The notes: a model not told the origin generated them from the sequence alone. A DNA stretch of 64,000 nt from Noviherbaspirillum massiliense JC206 (GCF_000312045.1 NZ_HE978634.1:962839-1026838), one strand, 5' to 3'; shown: positions 20,292 to 28,913, counted from the first letter of the stretch. Made by a program: numbers and translations.

Positions 20292-20891
20292 TCAGTGCAC
20301 GGTCTTTCTTTTTGCAGCGCTGGCTTTCGGCTTGGCAGCCATCTCGGGCATCTCTTCCATGATGCCGAGCTCCATGCGCAATTCCTCCTTGCGCTGGCGC
20401 ACTTCCTCGCCCATGCCGGCGAGATCGACCTTTGCCTTCTTGGCTTGCGGGAAGATCTCCTTCTCTTCTTCTTCGACATGGTGCCGCACGTATTCGCCGA
20501 GGACGGTGAACTTGGCGTCATACAGCTCGTCGCCCGGATGCATGGATTGCAGTTCCTGGATCAGGTTCTTGGCGGTTGCATGCTCGACCTGGGCTTCGTC
20601 CAGCAGGTCCATATCCTTGATCGCGCCGCGCAGGGCCGGATAAAAAATTTCTTCCTCAATGCGCGTATGCATGGTCAGCTCGGCGCAAGCTCTTTCGACC
20701 AGCATCTGCTTGTCGCTGTCGTCAGCCTTATCCTTCATCTTTTCGTACTGCTCGAACATCTTGTCGACCTTCTTGTGATCCTCCTTGAGGATGTTGAGCA
20801 CGTTATTGGATGATGCTTTCGCAGGGGCCCGACGCGGCGCTCTGGCGGGCGCTTTCGTCGTCGTCGCTTTGTTGGCAGCAGTGCGTGGCAT
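20292..20891 (-). CDS. hemerythrin HHE-domain protein
   Basis: 199 residues: a Lys/Ala/Pro-rich N-terminal tail (about 1-33, histone-like composition), then a hemerythrin-type four-helix domain with candidate iron ligands in ILKEDHKKVDKMF, TMHTRIEEEIFYP, DEAQVEHATAKNLI and YVRHHVEEEEKEIFP. It probably binds a di-iron centre and handles oxygen, NO or iron stress. Start 20891 has a strong AAGGAGAACA site. A 10/12 sigma-54 box sits about 40 bp upstream. Confidence 0.9.
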   Translation of the reverse strand: MPRTAANKATTTKAPARAPRRAPAKASSNNVLNILKEDHKKVDKMFEQYEKMKDKADDSDKQMLVERACAELTMHTRIEEEIFYPALRGAIKDMDLLDEAQVEHATAKNLIQELQSMHPGDELYDAKFTVLGEYVRHHVEEEEKEIFPQAKKAKVDLAGMGEEVRQRKEELRMELGIMEEMPEMAAKPKASAAKRKTVH

Positions 20892-20928
20892 GGTGTTCTC
20901 CTTGAGTTGTAATGTGCGTGCACTGCTT

Positions 20929-20944
20929 CGCAAGCTTCATGCCA
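20929..20944 (-). promoter_or_regulatory. sigma-54 promoter match, hemerythrin-like gene
   Basis: On the minus strand TGGCATGAAGCTTGCG matches 10 of 12 consensus positions with exact spacing. The predicted transcription start near 20918 gives a leader of about 28 nt, which fits the ribosome-binding site. Confidence 0.6.
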
Positions 20945-21132
20945 AGGGAGGCAAGGATGCAACATGCTCCAGCTTCTTGAATCTTGTGGATTTGTTTGGC
21001 CGTCTCATGACGGACGCGCATGTTCCGGGAAAAACTTGCGCATGAGTCCGGTAAATCTTACAGGGCGGACAATATTCCGAAAGCTTGGAAAATGCGGAGC
21101 CCGCGCAGCGGCGGGCGAGCCAGGGGCGGATT

Positions 21133-22236
21133 TCAGAAGGGCAAGACGAGCGTGTCCCGGTGTCCTTCTGGCTGCGCCTGCAGCAGCGCTTCGGCTGCGT
21201 CGGCGACGCGCACCGGCGCCACCTGTGTGAGGCAGTGGTGATGCCCTTGCGGGCAGACGCTCTTGTAGCAGTAGCGGCAGGGCACATCCTGATACAGGAC
21301 GCGATTGGGGACACGCCACGGCGTGTGCTGCGGATTGGTCAGTGCATACAGGTCGACCAGGGGCGTGCCGAGTGCGGCCGCCATGTGGGCGGGTCCGGTA
21401 TTGTTCGAAATCATGAGTGGCGCAAGCTTGATCAATGCCGCCAGGCGCCCGAGATCGAGCCGGCCCGCGAAGGAGCAGGCATGGTTCAAACCTGTGCGGA
21501 TCTCGTCCACCAGCGCCGCTTCGCCGGCATCCCCGGTAAACACGAGCGGACAGCCGAAGCGCCGCTCCAGCTCTTTCGCCACTTCCCGCCATTGCCGCGG
21601 TGGATAGCGGCGCGATGCGGCGGTGGCGCCCGGGTGCAGGACGATCCAGCGCGTTCCTTCGCCTATGCCCAATTCCTGCAGCTGGCGCCGCATCCAGGCC
21701 ATGTCCTCAGCCGGCACCCGGAAGGACAGCCGGTCGTCATCGGCATGCGCGCCGACAGTGGCGACGAGGTCGAGCTGCCTTTGCACTTCATGCCGCACGC
21801 GCTGCTGCGGCTCCGGGTCCGGTACCCAGTCGCTCAGCAACTGGTAAGGGTTTTCGTGGCAATGCGCCAGGCGCAGGGGAATGCCGGCGAGATAGCAGAA
21901 CAGCGCCGCCGGCAGGGGGCTCTGGCTGTAGGTGGTGAAAATCACGGCGGCATCGAATCCGCGCGCGCGCAGCGTTTCCACCATCGCCAGGTCCACCGAG
22001 AGGTCATGCGGACGGCTGATCTTCATCCATGGCGAGGCGTATTCGATCAGTTCATCGACTTCGGGCACGAAACGGGCGACGGCGCCGCCGCTGCCGGAGC
22101 TCATCAAAGTGATGCGGCGGCCGGGCACCGCCTGCTTCAACGCGCGCATGGCCGGTGTGCACATCAGCACGTCGCCCAATTGGTCGAGGCGGATGCACAG
22201 CAGGTTTCTGGCCTGGTTCCAGCGTGGATCGCTCAT
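21133..22236 (-). CDS. glycosyltransferase family 9 (heptosyltransferase-like)
   Basis: About 367 residues of GT-B fold. The N-terminal signature LLCIRLDQLGDVLMCTPAMR and the C-terminal donor site IKLAPLMISNNTGPAHMAAA are typical of ADP-heptose:LPS heptosyltransferases (GT9). Start 22236 (MSDPRWNQARNLLCIRL) overlaps the end of the upstream GmhB-like gene by 4 bp, implying translational coupling. The pairing with a heptose-bisphosphate phosphatase supports transfer of a heptose-like sugar to a surface glycan; the acceptor is unknown. Confidence 0.9.
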   Translation of the reverse strand: MSDPRWNQARNLLCIRLDQLGDVLMCTPAMRALKQAVPGRRITLMSSGSGGAVARFVPEVDELIEYASPWMKISRPHDLSVDLAMVETLRARGFDAAVIFTTYSQSPLPAALFCYLAGIPLRLAHCHENPYQLLSDWVPDPEPQQRVRHEVQRQLDLVATVGAHADDDRLSFRVPAEDMAWMRRQLQELGIGEGTRWIVLHPGATAASRRYPPRQWREVAKELERRFGCPLVFTGDAGEAALVDEIRTGLNHACSFAGRLDLGRLAALIKLAPLMISNNTGPAHMAAALGTPLVDLYALTNPQHTPWRVPNRVLYQDVPCRYCYKSVCPQGHHHCLTQVAPVRVADAAEALLQAQPEGHRDTLVLPF

Positions 22237-22826
22237 GGACGAGAAGCTTCCCGGTGAAGTGCCGGCAGCGGGCCCTCGCGCGCGGCAATCACGTGTGCGG
22301 CGAAATAGAGGTCGGGTGCCACCAGGTGCGGCGTACGCAGCTCCGACCTGCGCCATTCGGTCTCATTGCCGTTGTCGATCAGGACCGTATTGCAGCCGGC
22401 GCGCCTGCCGGCTTCGACGTCATTGAGGATGTCGCCGATCATCCAGGACTGCGACAAGTCGATTCCGTGCTCGGCGGCGGCACGCTCCAGAAGGCCAGGC
22501 AAGGGCTTGCGGCAATCGCATTCCATTGCATAGTGCGGTACGACCCCATCGGGGCTGTGCGGGCAGTAGTAGAAGCCGGTCAGGCTCACGCCGTATTGCG
22601 CGAGCAGTTCATCCAGGCGCTGGCGCACCGGCACCAGTGCCTCCTCGGTGAAGAATCCTTTCGCAATGCCGGCCTGGTTCGTTATCACGAACAGGGCATA
22701 GCCCAGGGTCTGAAACAGTTGCAGCGCCTGGCCTGCCTGCCAGGTAAGCCGCATCTGATCGATATTGACGCTGTATGGCACGTCTTCGATGAGCGTGCCA
22801 TCCTTGTCCAGAAATATTGCGCGCAT
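22233..22826 (-). CDS. HAD phosphatase, GmhB/HisB-N type
   Basis: 197-residue HAD-IIIA phosphatase. The nucleophile motif is IFLDKDGTLIEDV (first Asp catalytic), ITNQAGIAKG is motif II-like, the zinc-loop cysteines lie in FYYCPHSPDG and MECDCRKPLPG, and WMIGDILNDVEAGRRAGC is motif IV. This fits D-glycero-D-manno-heptose-1,7-bisphosphate 7-phosphatase (GmhB). Start 22826 is chosen because the family starts right at the HAD motif. It overlaps the GT9 gene and lies in a run of minus-strand glycan genes. Confidence 0.88.
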   Translation of the reverse strand: MRAIFLDKDGTLIEDVPYSVNIDQMRLTWQAGQALQLFQTLGYALFVITNQAGIAKGFFTEEALVPVRQRLDELLAQYGVSLTGFYYCPHSPDGVVPHYAMECDCRKPLPGLLERAAAEHGIDLSQSWMIGDILNDVEAGRRAGCNTVLIDNGNETEWRRSELRTPHLVAPDLYFAAHVIAAREGPLPALHREASRP

Positions 22827-22916
22827 GGCGGGAGCTTTCGTGATTGCTGTCGCAGCCGGTGCCCGTGCGGGCACCAAGGTAGGTCCCTCGGGCCTGCACG
22901 GGAGCGGCGCCATGTG

Positions 22917-23681
22917 TCAGGGCCAGGAGGTCTCCCGCATCGGCAGCACCGTGATTTCGGGGATCACGGTCTCTGGCGGCAGCAGCAGCAGCGACTGCAC
23001 TGCCTGAGCAACATTCATCGGATCCTGCAGCACGCCGGGGTCGATATCCGGGAAACGGTCAAGCAGGAAAGGTGTGCGCATGCCGCCTGCGATCACTGCC
23101 GTCACCTTGATGTTGTGGGGACGCAATTCCGCATGCAGCGCGTGCGACAGGCCAAGCAGTCCCCATTTGCTGGCGTGGTAGGCGGAAGCATTCGGCCAGG
23201 TGCGCTTGGCCGCGGTCGAGGCGATGTTGATGATCTGGCCGCCGCCACTGCGCTTCATCAGGCGCGCAGCGCGCTTCGATAGCAGGAAGGGTCCGTACAG
23301 ATTGGTGTGCACCACGCGGTCCCAGTCTTCGTACGCGAGTTCTTCGATCGGGCAGGTGACATCGGTGCCCGCATTGTTGATCAGCACATCGAGCTTGCCG
23401 AACTTGTCCACGATCTCATCGATGGCGCGCTCGGCGGCATCCGGTTCGCCGACATTGAAGCCGATCGCATGCACCGGCGCCCCGAATTCCTGCAGGCGCG
23501 TGGCCATCTCCTGTGCCTTGTCGTGACGCAGGTCGCCTACAACCGTGGTGGCGCCGCAGCGTGCCATGGTTTCCGACAGCGCGGCGCCAAGGCCGCTGGC
23601 GCCGCCGGTCACGAGGATGACTTTGCCGGCAAGGGAAGAAGCGGTGTTGCTGCTGTTCTGGGTAGCTGTTGCATTGCTCAA
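22917..23681 (-). CDS. SDR family oxidoreductase
   Basis: 254-residue short-chain dehydrogenase: cofactor motif ILVTGGASGLGAALSE, NNAG segment LDVLINNAGTDVTCP, catalytic Ser in INIASTAAKRTW and YxxxK in SAYHASKWGLLGL. The start codon appears to be TTG at 23681 preceded by GGAGATTGAA. It lies 31 bp after the GT4 gene and 90 bp before the GmhB-like gene, so it is probably part of the same glycan operon, perhaps as a sugar reductase; the substrate is not known. Confidence 0.85.
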   Translation of the reverse strand: MSNATATQNSSNTASSLAGKVILVTGGASGLGAALSETMARCGATTVVGDLRHDKAQEMATRLQEFGAPVHAIGFNVGEPDAAERAIDEIVDKFGKLDVLINNAGTDVTCPIEELAYEDWDRVVHTNLYGPFLLSKRAARLMKRSGGGQIINIASTAAKRTWPNASAYHASKWGLLGLSHALHAELRPHNIKVTAVIAGGMRTPFLLDRFPDIDPGVLQDPMNVAQAVQSLLLLPPETVIPEITVLPMRETSWP

Positions 23682-23712
23682 TTCAATCTCCAGAGGTTAG
23701 AAGTGGATGTTT

Positions 23713-24996
23713 TCAAGAACGGATTCCGGATTCGGCGGAAGCCACCAGTGGCGACAGCGGCAGGGTGGCGGCGCTGAGGGCGGCTTCATAGACTGCGGCA
23801 ACCTGGGAGGCTACATTGCGCCAGGTAAATTGCTGGTAGGCGCGGCGCATGCCGGCCCAGCCCAGCCGCTGCGCAATCTGCGGATGATCATGCAACCAGG
23901 CCAGCCGTTCGGCCAGCGCGGCAGGGTCGTTCGGCGGCACCAGGTAACCGGTCTCGCCGTCGACCACGGTGGACTTGATCCCGCCGACTGCCGTGCCGAC
24001 TACCGGTGTGCCGCAGGCCATTGCTTCCAGCGGCGTGATGCCGAAGGGCTCGTACCAGGGCGTGGTGACGAACACGTTGGCTGCACTGTAGAAGTAGCGC
24101 AGCTGGTCGCGCGGGCGCTGGCCGGTGAAGGTGACGGACTCGGTGATGCCCACGGATTCGGCCAGGGCCATCATGCGCCCGAGTTCGGGCGTGGCTTCGG
24201 GATCGGGTTCGGGCGTGTTGCCGCCGACGATGAGCAGCCTGCATTGCACCTGGTACTGGTGCTTCAGGATCGCGACTGCGCGGATCACGTTGTCCACGCC
24301 CTTGCGCGGCACCATGCGGCCGAGCTGCAGGACGACGAATTCATCCTTGCCGATGCCCAGAGGCTGGCGGGCATCGATTGTGTCTGGCCAGAATTCATCC
24401 GGATCGAAGCCGCAGGGCACGATGTCGATGCGCTCCGGCGGCGCGCCATACAGCTGTTCCATGTCACTCTGGTCCTGCGGGCATTCGGCAATGACGCGAT
24501 CGGCTTCCTGCATCAGGCGTTCCTCGATGGCGAAGCGCACGTCGGGAAAGGAATCGGCCTGTCCCTGCGACAGGCGGCGCACACGGCCCAGCGCATGAAA
24601 AGTCATGACGAAGGGAATGCCGAGGATTTGCTTGACTTGCTGGGCAACCATGCCGGACATGAAGAAGTTGGCATGGAACAAGTCATAGGGGACTTTTTGC
24701 CGGCGCGCAAAGCGCACGACGAAGCGGCTGAACTGGTCCACGAAGGGCAGCATTTCTTCCTTGGGAATGAACTGCGCCGGCCCGGCCGGCACATGGATCA
24801 CCCGCACGTTCTGCTCCCATTCGACTACTTGCTCCTGATTCTCGGCATCGCGCCGGGTAAAGACATCCACCACATATCCGAGACGCGCCAGATGTCGGGA
24901 TAACTGGGCTACATATACATTTTGTCCGCCGCTGTCGGTGCTTCCTATCTGCGCCAAGGGTGACGCGTGCTCGCTGATTAGGGCAATTTTTCGCAT
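23713..24996 (-). CDS. glycosyltransferase family 4
   Basis: 427-residue GT-B transferase resembling sucrose-phosphate-synthase-like GT4 enzymes. Features are the N-terminal glycine-rich loop STDSGGQNVYVAQLSRHLAR, central QLGRMVPRKGVDNVIRAV, and the donor-binding EX7E region WYEPFGITPLEAMACGTPVV. Start 24996 (MRKIALISEHASPLAQIG) is preferred to the ATG 39 bp earlier. It is the first gene of the leftward glycan operon 24996-21133 and is preceded by a sigma-54-like box. Confidence 0.9.
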   Translation of the reverse strand: MRKIALISEHASPLAQIGSTDSGGQNVYVAQLSRHLARLGYVVDVFTRRDAENQEQVVEWEQNVRVIHVPAGPAQFIPKEEMLPFVDQFSRFVVRFARRQKVPYDLFHANFFMSGMVAQQVKQILGIPFVMTFHALGRVRRLSQGQADSFPDVRFAIEERLMQEADRVIAECPQDQSDMEQLYGAPPERIDIVPCGFDPDEFWPDTIDARQPLGIGKDEFVVLQLGRMVPRKGVDNVIRAVAILKHQYQVQCRLLIVGGNTPEPDPEATPELGRMMALAESVGITESVTFTGQRPRDQLRYFYSAANVFVTTPWYEPFGITPLEAMACGTPVVGTAVGGIKSTVVDGETGYLVPPNDPAALAERLAWLHDHPQIAQRLGWAGMRRAYQQFTWRNVASQVAAVYEAALSAATLPLSPLVASAESGIRS

Positions 24997-25035
24997 GATT
25001 ATTGGGTTGTGTTGTAGGACGTGCTTTTCATGCAA

Positions 25036-25051
25036 AGCAATCTACATACCT
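25036..25051 (-). promoter_or_regulatory. sigma-54 promoter match, GT4 operon
   Basis: On the minus strand AGGTATGTAGATTGCT matches 9 of 12 positions, with an intact TTGCT. The start would be near 25025, giving a leader of about 29 nt to the GT4 gene. Confidence 0.45.
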
Positions 25052-25248
25052 GCTTGCCGTTATTACATAGCAGACGGAAAGAGCCCGTCTTCGCATTTGT
25101 CAATGCCGCATCAGGTTCTGATCCACGCGGTGCAAGCTGTGGATATTTCACAGAAGGCAAGTAAGAAATACAGGGCCGTGTAAAAAATGGACGGCCACCC
25201 GTGTGAGATCTACACGCATGAAAACTTCCTTTTCCGAAAGAAGCGAAG

Positions 25249-25264
25249 CGGCACCGACGCTGCA
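25249..25264 (+). promoter_or_regulatory. secondary sigma-54-like box
   Basis: CGGCACCGACGCTGCA matches 9 of 12 positions, 29 bp upstream of a better box on the same strand. Confidence 0.33.
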
Positions 25265-25277
25265 GGCATTTCCGTTC

Positions 25278-25293
25278 TGGCACGCTAAGTGCA
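25278..25293 (+). promoter_or_regulatory. sigma-54 promoter, glycine-zipper lipoprotein
   Basis: TGGCACGCTAAGTGCA matches 11 of 12 consensus positions (one T missing in the -12 element). The predicted start is near 25304, about 105 nt before the lipoprotein gene. Confidence 0.66.
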
Positions 25294-25408
25294 TCGTCTC
25301 GGCAAAGAAGCATCTCGTGCTGAGAATTCGCGCTCCCGCTTCTTCCCATTCACCTGAGCGGTCTGCACTTCGTGTCATCAGCGACTGCCATTCATTCACG
25401 AGGTCAAT

Positions 25409-25876
25409 ATGTCGATTCAAAGCAAAAAACTGTGTGCCATCGGTATCGCCGTCATGTCTCTTGCCGCGTGCGGCACTTCCCCCAACAACACGTCCAGTGC
25501 TTATCCTGCAACGAGCAGCACGACGAGCACGGCCAGCGGATATGGCGTGGTGCAATCCGTTGATACCGTCAGCCGTGAACAGGCATCGCACATGGGCCTG
25601 GGCACGATTGCCGGCGCGGTAGTCGGAGGCGTGCTGGGCAACCAGGTCGGCTCCGGCCGGGGCAGGACGGCGGCTACGGTCGCGGGTGCCGCTGGCGGTG
25701 CGCTTGCCGGCAACCAGATGCAGAGGAACATGGACTCTTCCCAGCCGGTCTACCGGATTTCCGTGCGCATGGACAATGGCTCGATCCAGACACTGGCACA
25801 GGAAACGCAACCCGGGGTGCAAGTGGGAGACCGGGTGCGCCTGGCGAATGGCGTGATTGTCGAGCGTATGCAGTAG
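25409..25876 (+). CDS. glycine-zipper outer-membrane lipoprotein (SlyB/Pcp-like)
   Basis: 155-residue lipoprotein: signal, lipobox LAAC (about residue 21), Ser/Thr linker, then a glycine-zipper 2TM segment (GLGTIAGAVVGGVLGNQVGS, then VAGAAGGALAGNQMQR) and a C-terminal beta part ending VRLANGVIVERMQ. The SlyB/Pcp family stabilises the outer membrane under stress. The ATG at 25409 opens the signal. It is preceded by an 11/12 sigma-54 box and followed by a hairpin. Confidence 0.88.
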   Translation: MSIQSKKLCAIGIAVMSLAACGTSPNNTSSAYPATSSTTSTASGYGVVQSVDTVSREQASHMGLGTIAGAVVGGVLGNQVGSGRGRTAATVAGAAGGALAGNQMQRNMDSSQPVYRISVRMDNGSIQTLAQETQPGVQVGDRVRLANGVIVERMQ

Positions 25877-25916
25877 CGCATGCAATAAGGCGGCTGCTTC
25901 CAGGGAGAGACCCGGC

Positions 25917-25939
25917 GATGCGGGCCGAAGGCCCGCATC
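25917..25939. terminator. hairpin after glycine-zipper gene
   Basis: GATGCGGGCC-GAA-GGCCCGCATC, a perfect 10-bp stem 40 bp after the stop codon; no T-run follows. Confidence 0.5.
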
Positions 25940-26042
25940 GCGACCAGCCTTGCCCGGCTGCGGCCGGGAACCCTTCATATGTTTCTGCGCGGCGCTGCCC
26001 ACAATGGGTGGTGCCGACGCATGCATCGAATAACCGGAACAG

Positions 26043-26852
26043 ATGAACCTGCGTGAATTCGAACAGTGGATCTATGAGGCCCGGCCGTTATTGCACATCG
26101 CCCTGATCTGGCTGCTTGCGGCCGTACTGCTGCGTTTCATTCACCGGTTGTTGCGTTTGCTGCAGGGACACATCGCGCAGCGTACGGCCGGCCAGGCCGA
26201 TCACAAGCGCACCGAAACCCTGATCAGCGTATTCCGCTATGCCGCCAATGTCGTGATCATTGCTCTGGTTGCGATGCTCACCCTGGCCGAAATCGGGATA
26301 TCGATCACGCCCATCCTTGCTACCGCGGGCGTGGCGGGCATCGCCATCGGCTTCGGCGCGCAAAGCCTCGTCAAGGATTTTTTCAATGGACTGTTCCTGT
26401 TGATCGAAAACCAGATCAACGAGGGGGACAGCATCGACGCGGCGGGGAAGGCGGGCATCGTGGAACGGGTGACGCTGCGCCACATCCGCATACGCGATTA
26501 TGACGGCAGCGTGCATTTCATTCCGAACGGCATGATCACGCTGGTGACCAACCGGAGCCGGGAATTTTCGTATGCGGTCATCGATGTCAGCCTGCCCCGG
26601 CAGTCGAATCTGGACCAGGCATTCGGCCTCTTGCAAAAGGTTGGCGATGAAATGCGGAAGGATCCCGCACTGGGCGCGCTCATTGTCGCTGACCTGGAGA
26701 TCTCGGGGCTGGAAAAAGTGGAAGAGGCGACAGTCGTGGCGCGCTGCCGGATCAAGGTGCTGCCCGCGAAGCAGTGGCGGGTGCGCCGGGAATTCCTGCT
26801 CCGGATGAAGCGTGAACTTGACGCGGTCGAGGCGAAGCCTCCCGCGGACTAG
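26043..26852 (+). CDS. small-conductance mechanosensitive channel (MscS family)
   Basis: 269-residue inner-membrane channel with two N-terminal TM segments, the pore-lining TM3 (ILATAGVAGIAIGFGAQSLV) followed by the beta-domain signature DFFNGLFLLIENQINEGDSI, and a C-terminal alpha/beta vestibule. It releases osmolytes on hypo-osmotic shock. The length matches short MscS proteins (E. coli MscS is about 286). It stands in a run of envelope-stress genes. Confidence 0.92.
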   Translation: MNLREFEQWIYEARPLLHIALIWLLAAVLLRFIHRLLRLLQGHIAQRTAGQADHKRTETLISVFRYAANVVIIALVAMLTLAEIGISITPILATAGVAGIAIGFGAQSLVKDFFNGLFLLIENQINEGDSIDAAGKAGIVERVTLRHIRIRDYDGSVHFIPNGMITLVTNRSREFSYAVIDVSLPRQSNLDQAFGLLQKVGDEMRKDPALGALIVADLEISGLEKVEEATVVARCRIKVLPAKQWRVRREFLLRMKRELDAVEAKPPAD

Positions 26853-27017
26853 CACGGCTGCCGCAACGCGCCCCGCTGCCGCTCTGCATGCAGGGACCGG
26901 GCGGGCGGCTGATCCGGTTGATTCGCGGGCATGGATGTTGCCTCGGTTCGGGAAAGAAGTCTGCCCGGACGCGGGCTGACTTGGGAAATACTTTCAGCAA
27001 GATAAGGAGCACTGAGT

Positions 27018-27845
27018 ATGGCAACTAGTGAAGCAGACACACGCACAAGCGTCGCCCGGCAGCGTCTCGATGCGGCGGACAGTCCCTACATGCGCAAGCC
27101 CCTGTTCCCGGCAATCCGCTGGGGTGCCGTGATCGCCGGCGTGGCGGTCGGCATTTCGGTGCAGATGCTGCTGACCCTGCTCGGCATTGCCACCGGCTTG
27201 TCGAGCATGGATATCGCCGAGGGGGAAATGATGGGCGCTGGCCCCTTGCTGTGGGCAGGTTTCAGCATGCTGGTAGCCGCTTTCGTGGGAGGCTATGTGG
27301 CCGCCCGCATGTCCGGGCTGAAACGCAAGGCCGACGGCGTACTGCACGGCGCGGTATCCTGGGCAGTCACCACCATCCTGTTCGCGGTACTGGCAACTTC
27401 GATCGGCGGCACGCTGCTTTCCGGCGTATTCAGCAACATCACCCAGGCGGCGGGGCACGCCGCAAGCAGCGGCTCGCCATTGAACGCCATGCTGAACAGC
27501 CAGCTCGGGCGCTCGATCGACCCGTCTACGGTCCAGCGCCTGCAGCAGTACCTGCAGACTGGCCAGCGCGACCAGGCGGTCGCGCTGGTGAGCTCGCTGG
27601 GCGTGGACCAGGGGCGCGCTTCCACCATCGTCGACCAGGCTCTGATCGTCTCCGGCTCTCCCGGACAGGCATCGCCGCAGGGTCGGCAAAAGGCCGGCTC
27701 CGCTGTGAAGGCTGCCGGAACCGGGACCTGGGTCGTGTTCGGCGCCGTCACGCTGGCACTGGCTCTGGGCATAGCTGGCGGCGCATTGGGCGCAGCCGGT
27801 TCCAGGCGGGTCAACTGGTCCGGGGGCGCTTCCCCGGTACGTTGA
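27018..27845 (+). CDS. multi-TM membrane protein of unknown function
   Basis: 275 residues with about four hydrophobic segments: AIRWGAVIAGVAVGISVQML, LLWAGFSMLVAAFVGGYVAA, AVSWAVTTILFAVLATSIGG and near the C-terminus WVVFGAVTLALALGIAGGAL. Between TM3 and TM4 lies a hydrophilic Gln/Ser-rich stretch of about 100 residues. I do not recognise a characterised family. A good AAGGAGCACTGAGT site precedes the ATG. It lies 24 bp before a PRC-barrel gene and probably forms an operon with it. Confidence 0.8.
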   Translation: MATSEADTRTSVARQRLDAADSPYMRKPLFPAIRWGAVIAGVAVGISVQMLLTLLGIATGLSSMDIAEGEMMGAGPLLWAGFSMLVAAFVGGYVAARMSGLKRKADGVLHGAVSWAVTTILFAVLATSIGGTLLSGVFSNITQAAGHAASSGSPLNAMLNSQLGRSIDPSTVQRLQQYLQTGQRDQAVALVSSLGVDQGRASTIVDQALIVSGSPGQASPQGRQKAGSAVKAAGTGTWVVFGAVTLALALGIAGGALGAAGSRRVNWSGGASPVR

Positions 27846-27869
27846 GATTCACCGAAAGAGGAATATTGC

Positions 27870-28169
27870 ATGCAACATCGATCAGGGGATGCTTCCGGTA
27901 CGGCGCCGCGAACATCGGGCGCTTCCCGTTTCAACCGGATTGCCGCGCGCGACTCCGGCACCGCAGACCTGATGCAGGGGTGCCGAGTAGTCACTGTAGA
28001 TGGCGAGGAAATCGGCGAAGTCGATCATCTCATGGTCGACAAATACACGCATCAGCTTCGCTATGTGATGCTGTCGTCGGGCGCTTCCGGTGCAACGATC
28101 GCCATCCCGTGGCAGACCTTGTATTTTGATTCGTCGCGCTCGCAGCTCGTGTTCTACACTGCGGCGTAG
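27870..28169 (+). CDS. PRC-barrel domain protein
   Basis: 99-residue protein consisting of a short N-terminal tail and one PRC-barrel (VVTVDGEEIGEVDHLMVDKY, then ATIAIPWQTLYFDS). The upstream AAAGAGGAATATTGC supports the start at 27870. Paired with the membrane protein at 27018; function unknown. Confidence 0.83.
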   Translation: MQHRSGDASGTAPRTSGASRFNRIAARDSGTADLMQGCRVVTVDGEEIGEVDHLMVDKYTHQLRYVMLSSGASGATIAIPWQTLYFDSSRSQLVFYTAA

Positions 28170-28212
28170 CCGGTCGTCAGGCGCATCGTCGAAGCCGGTT
28201 TCTGTGCGGGGA

Positions 28213-28244
28213 CCGGGTGCCGCAGGCTGCAAGCGGGCACCCGG
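28213..28244. terminator. hairpin between convergent genes
   Basis: CCGGGTGCC (28213-28221) pairs with GGCACCCGG (28236-28244), between the PRC gene (+) and the hypothetical gene (-). There is no T-run. Confidence 0.4.
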
Positions 28245-28250
28245 GATGGG

Positions 28251-28748
28251 TCATGCCTCAGGCAGGAACAGCGCCTTGCCGCGGGCCTGGGCGATGTTGC
28301 CCTTGACGATCGCGCGCAGGCACATCGCCACCGTGCCGGCAAATGCTTCGTCATACCAGGCATTGGCGCCGCTTGCGCTGACCACGATGCCGTCGACCAC
28401 CACGCTGCCCCAAAGCACGGTATCCCGCGCGGCCAGCAGGTGGGGCCGCAATTCCTGCACCATGTGCCCGTCCATCCCGCTGCGCCAGGCGACGAGCGCC
28501 TTGGCCCGGGCGAAGCCGGCATAGTCGGCATCCCATTTCTCGCGGTCGCCCACCGAGTATTCATACAGGATCGCTTCCTCGAACGAGGAATTGGCCGGGG
28601 TACGCAGCGGGTCCATGACCACGATATACAGGAAGCCGCTTTCGCCGACTTCCTTCCTCTTCATTGCCTCGGTGATCAGCGGCAAGCTCATCTTCACCGC
28701 CGCCTCGGCGGCTTCACGGTTTGCAAAATAACTGCCTGTGGATGCCAT
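28251..28748 (-). CDS. hypothetical protein, 165 aa
   Basis: Soluble alpha/beta-looking protein without signal peptide or clear family match. It begins MASTGSYFANREAAEAAVKM and contains a hydrophobic glycine-rich segment near VVVDGIVVSASGANAWYDEA, which faintly recalls heme-binding GlcG/HbpS proteins but is too weak to assign. Start 28748 has an AGAGGAGAAAAACCG site. It stands alone, followed by a hairpin shared with the PRC gene. Confidence 0.7.
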   Translation of the reverse strand: MASTGSYFANREAAEAAVKMSLPLITEAMKRKEVGESGFLYIVVMDPLRTPANSSFEEAILYEYSVGDREKWDADYAGFARAKALVAWRSGMDGHMVQELRPHLLAARDTVLWGSVVVDGIVVSASGANAWYDEAFAGTVAMCLRAIVKGNIAQARGKALFLPEA

Positions 28749-28823
28749 CGGTTTTTCTCCTCTGTAATCCGGTTATTTATAAACGGATGGCCGTGGCAAC
28801 GTATTGACGCATTCGAATCCAGA

Positions 28824-28909
28824 GGACCGTAGGGTGCGCCGCGCGCACCAATCCTGTATGTCTCGTGCCTCATTCATGGAACCCGGTGCGCACGGCGCAC
28901 CCTACGTCC
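28824..28909. repeat. inverted repeat built of GTAGGGTGCGC arms
   Basis: The left arm 28824-28849 and right arm 28885-28909 are near-perfect reverse complements (core CGTAGGGTGCGCC and GGCGCACCCTACG) around a 35-bp spacer. Arms of this type recur as dispersed palindromic elements in many proteobacteria. It lies directly after the last gene of the leftward GT operon and may also act as a transcript-end hairpin. Confidence 0.7.
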
Positions 28910-28913
28910 TGTC

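Larger units (their letters stand above)
24997..25408. other. 412-bp divergent control region with sigma-54 boxes both ways
   Basis: No gene was recognised. It holds one minus-strand -24/-12 match (25036-25051) for the glycan operon and two plus-strand matches (25249-25264, 25278-25293) facing the glycine-zipper lipoprotein. Confidence 0.5.

Noticed and set aside
25980..26042. GG-N10-GC spacing before the MscS gene
   Set aside because: Only the GG and GC dinucleotides fit; the CAC and TT parts are absent.
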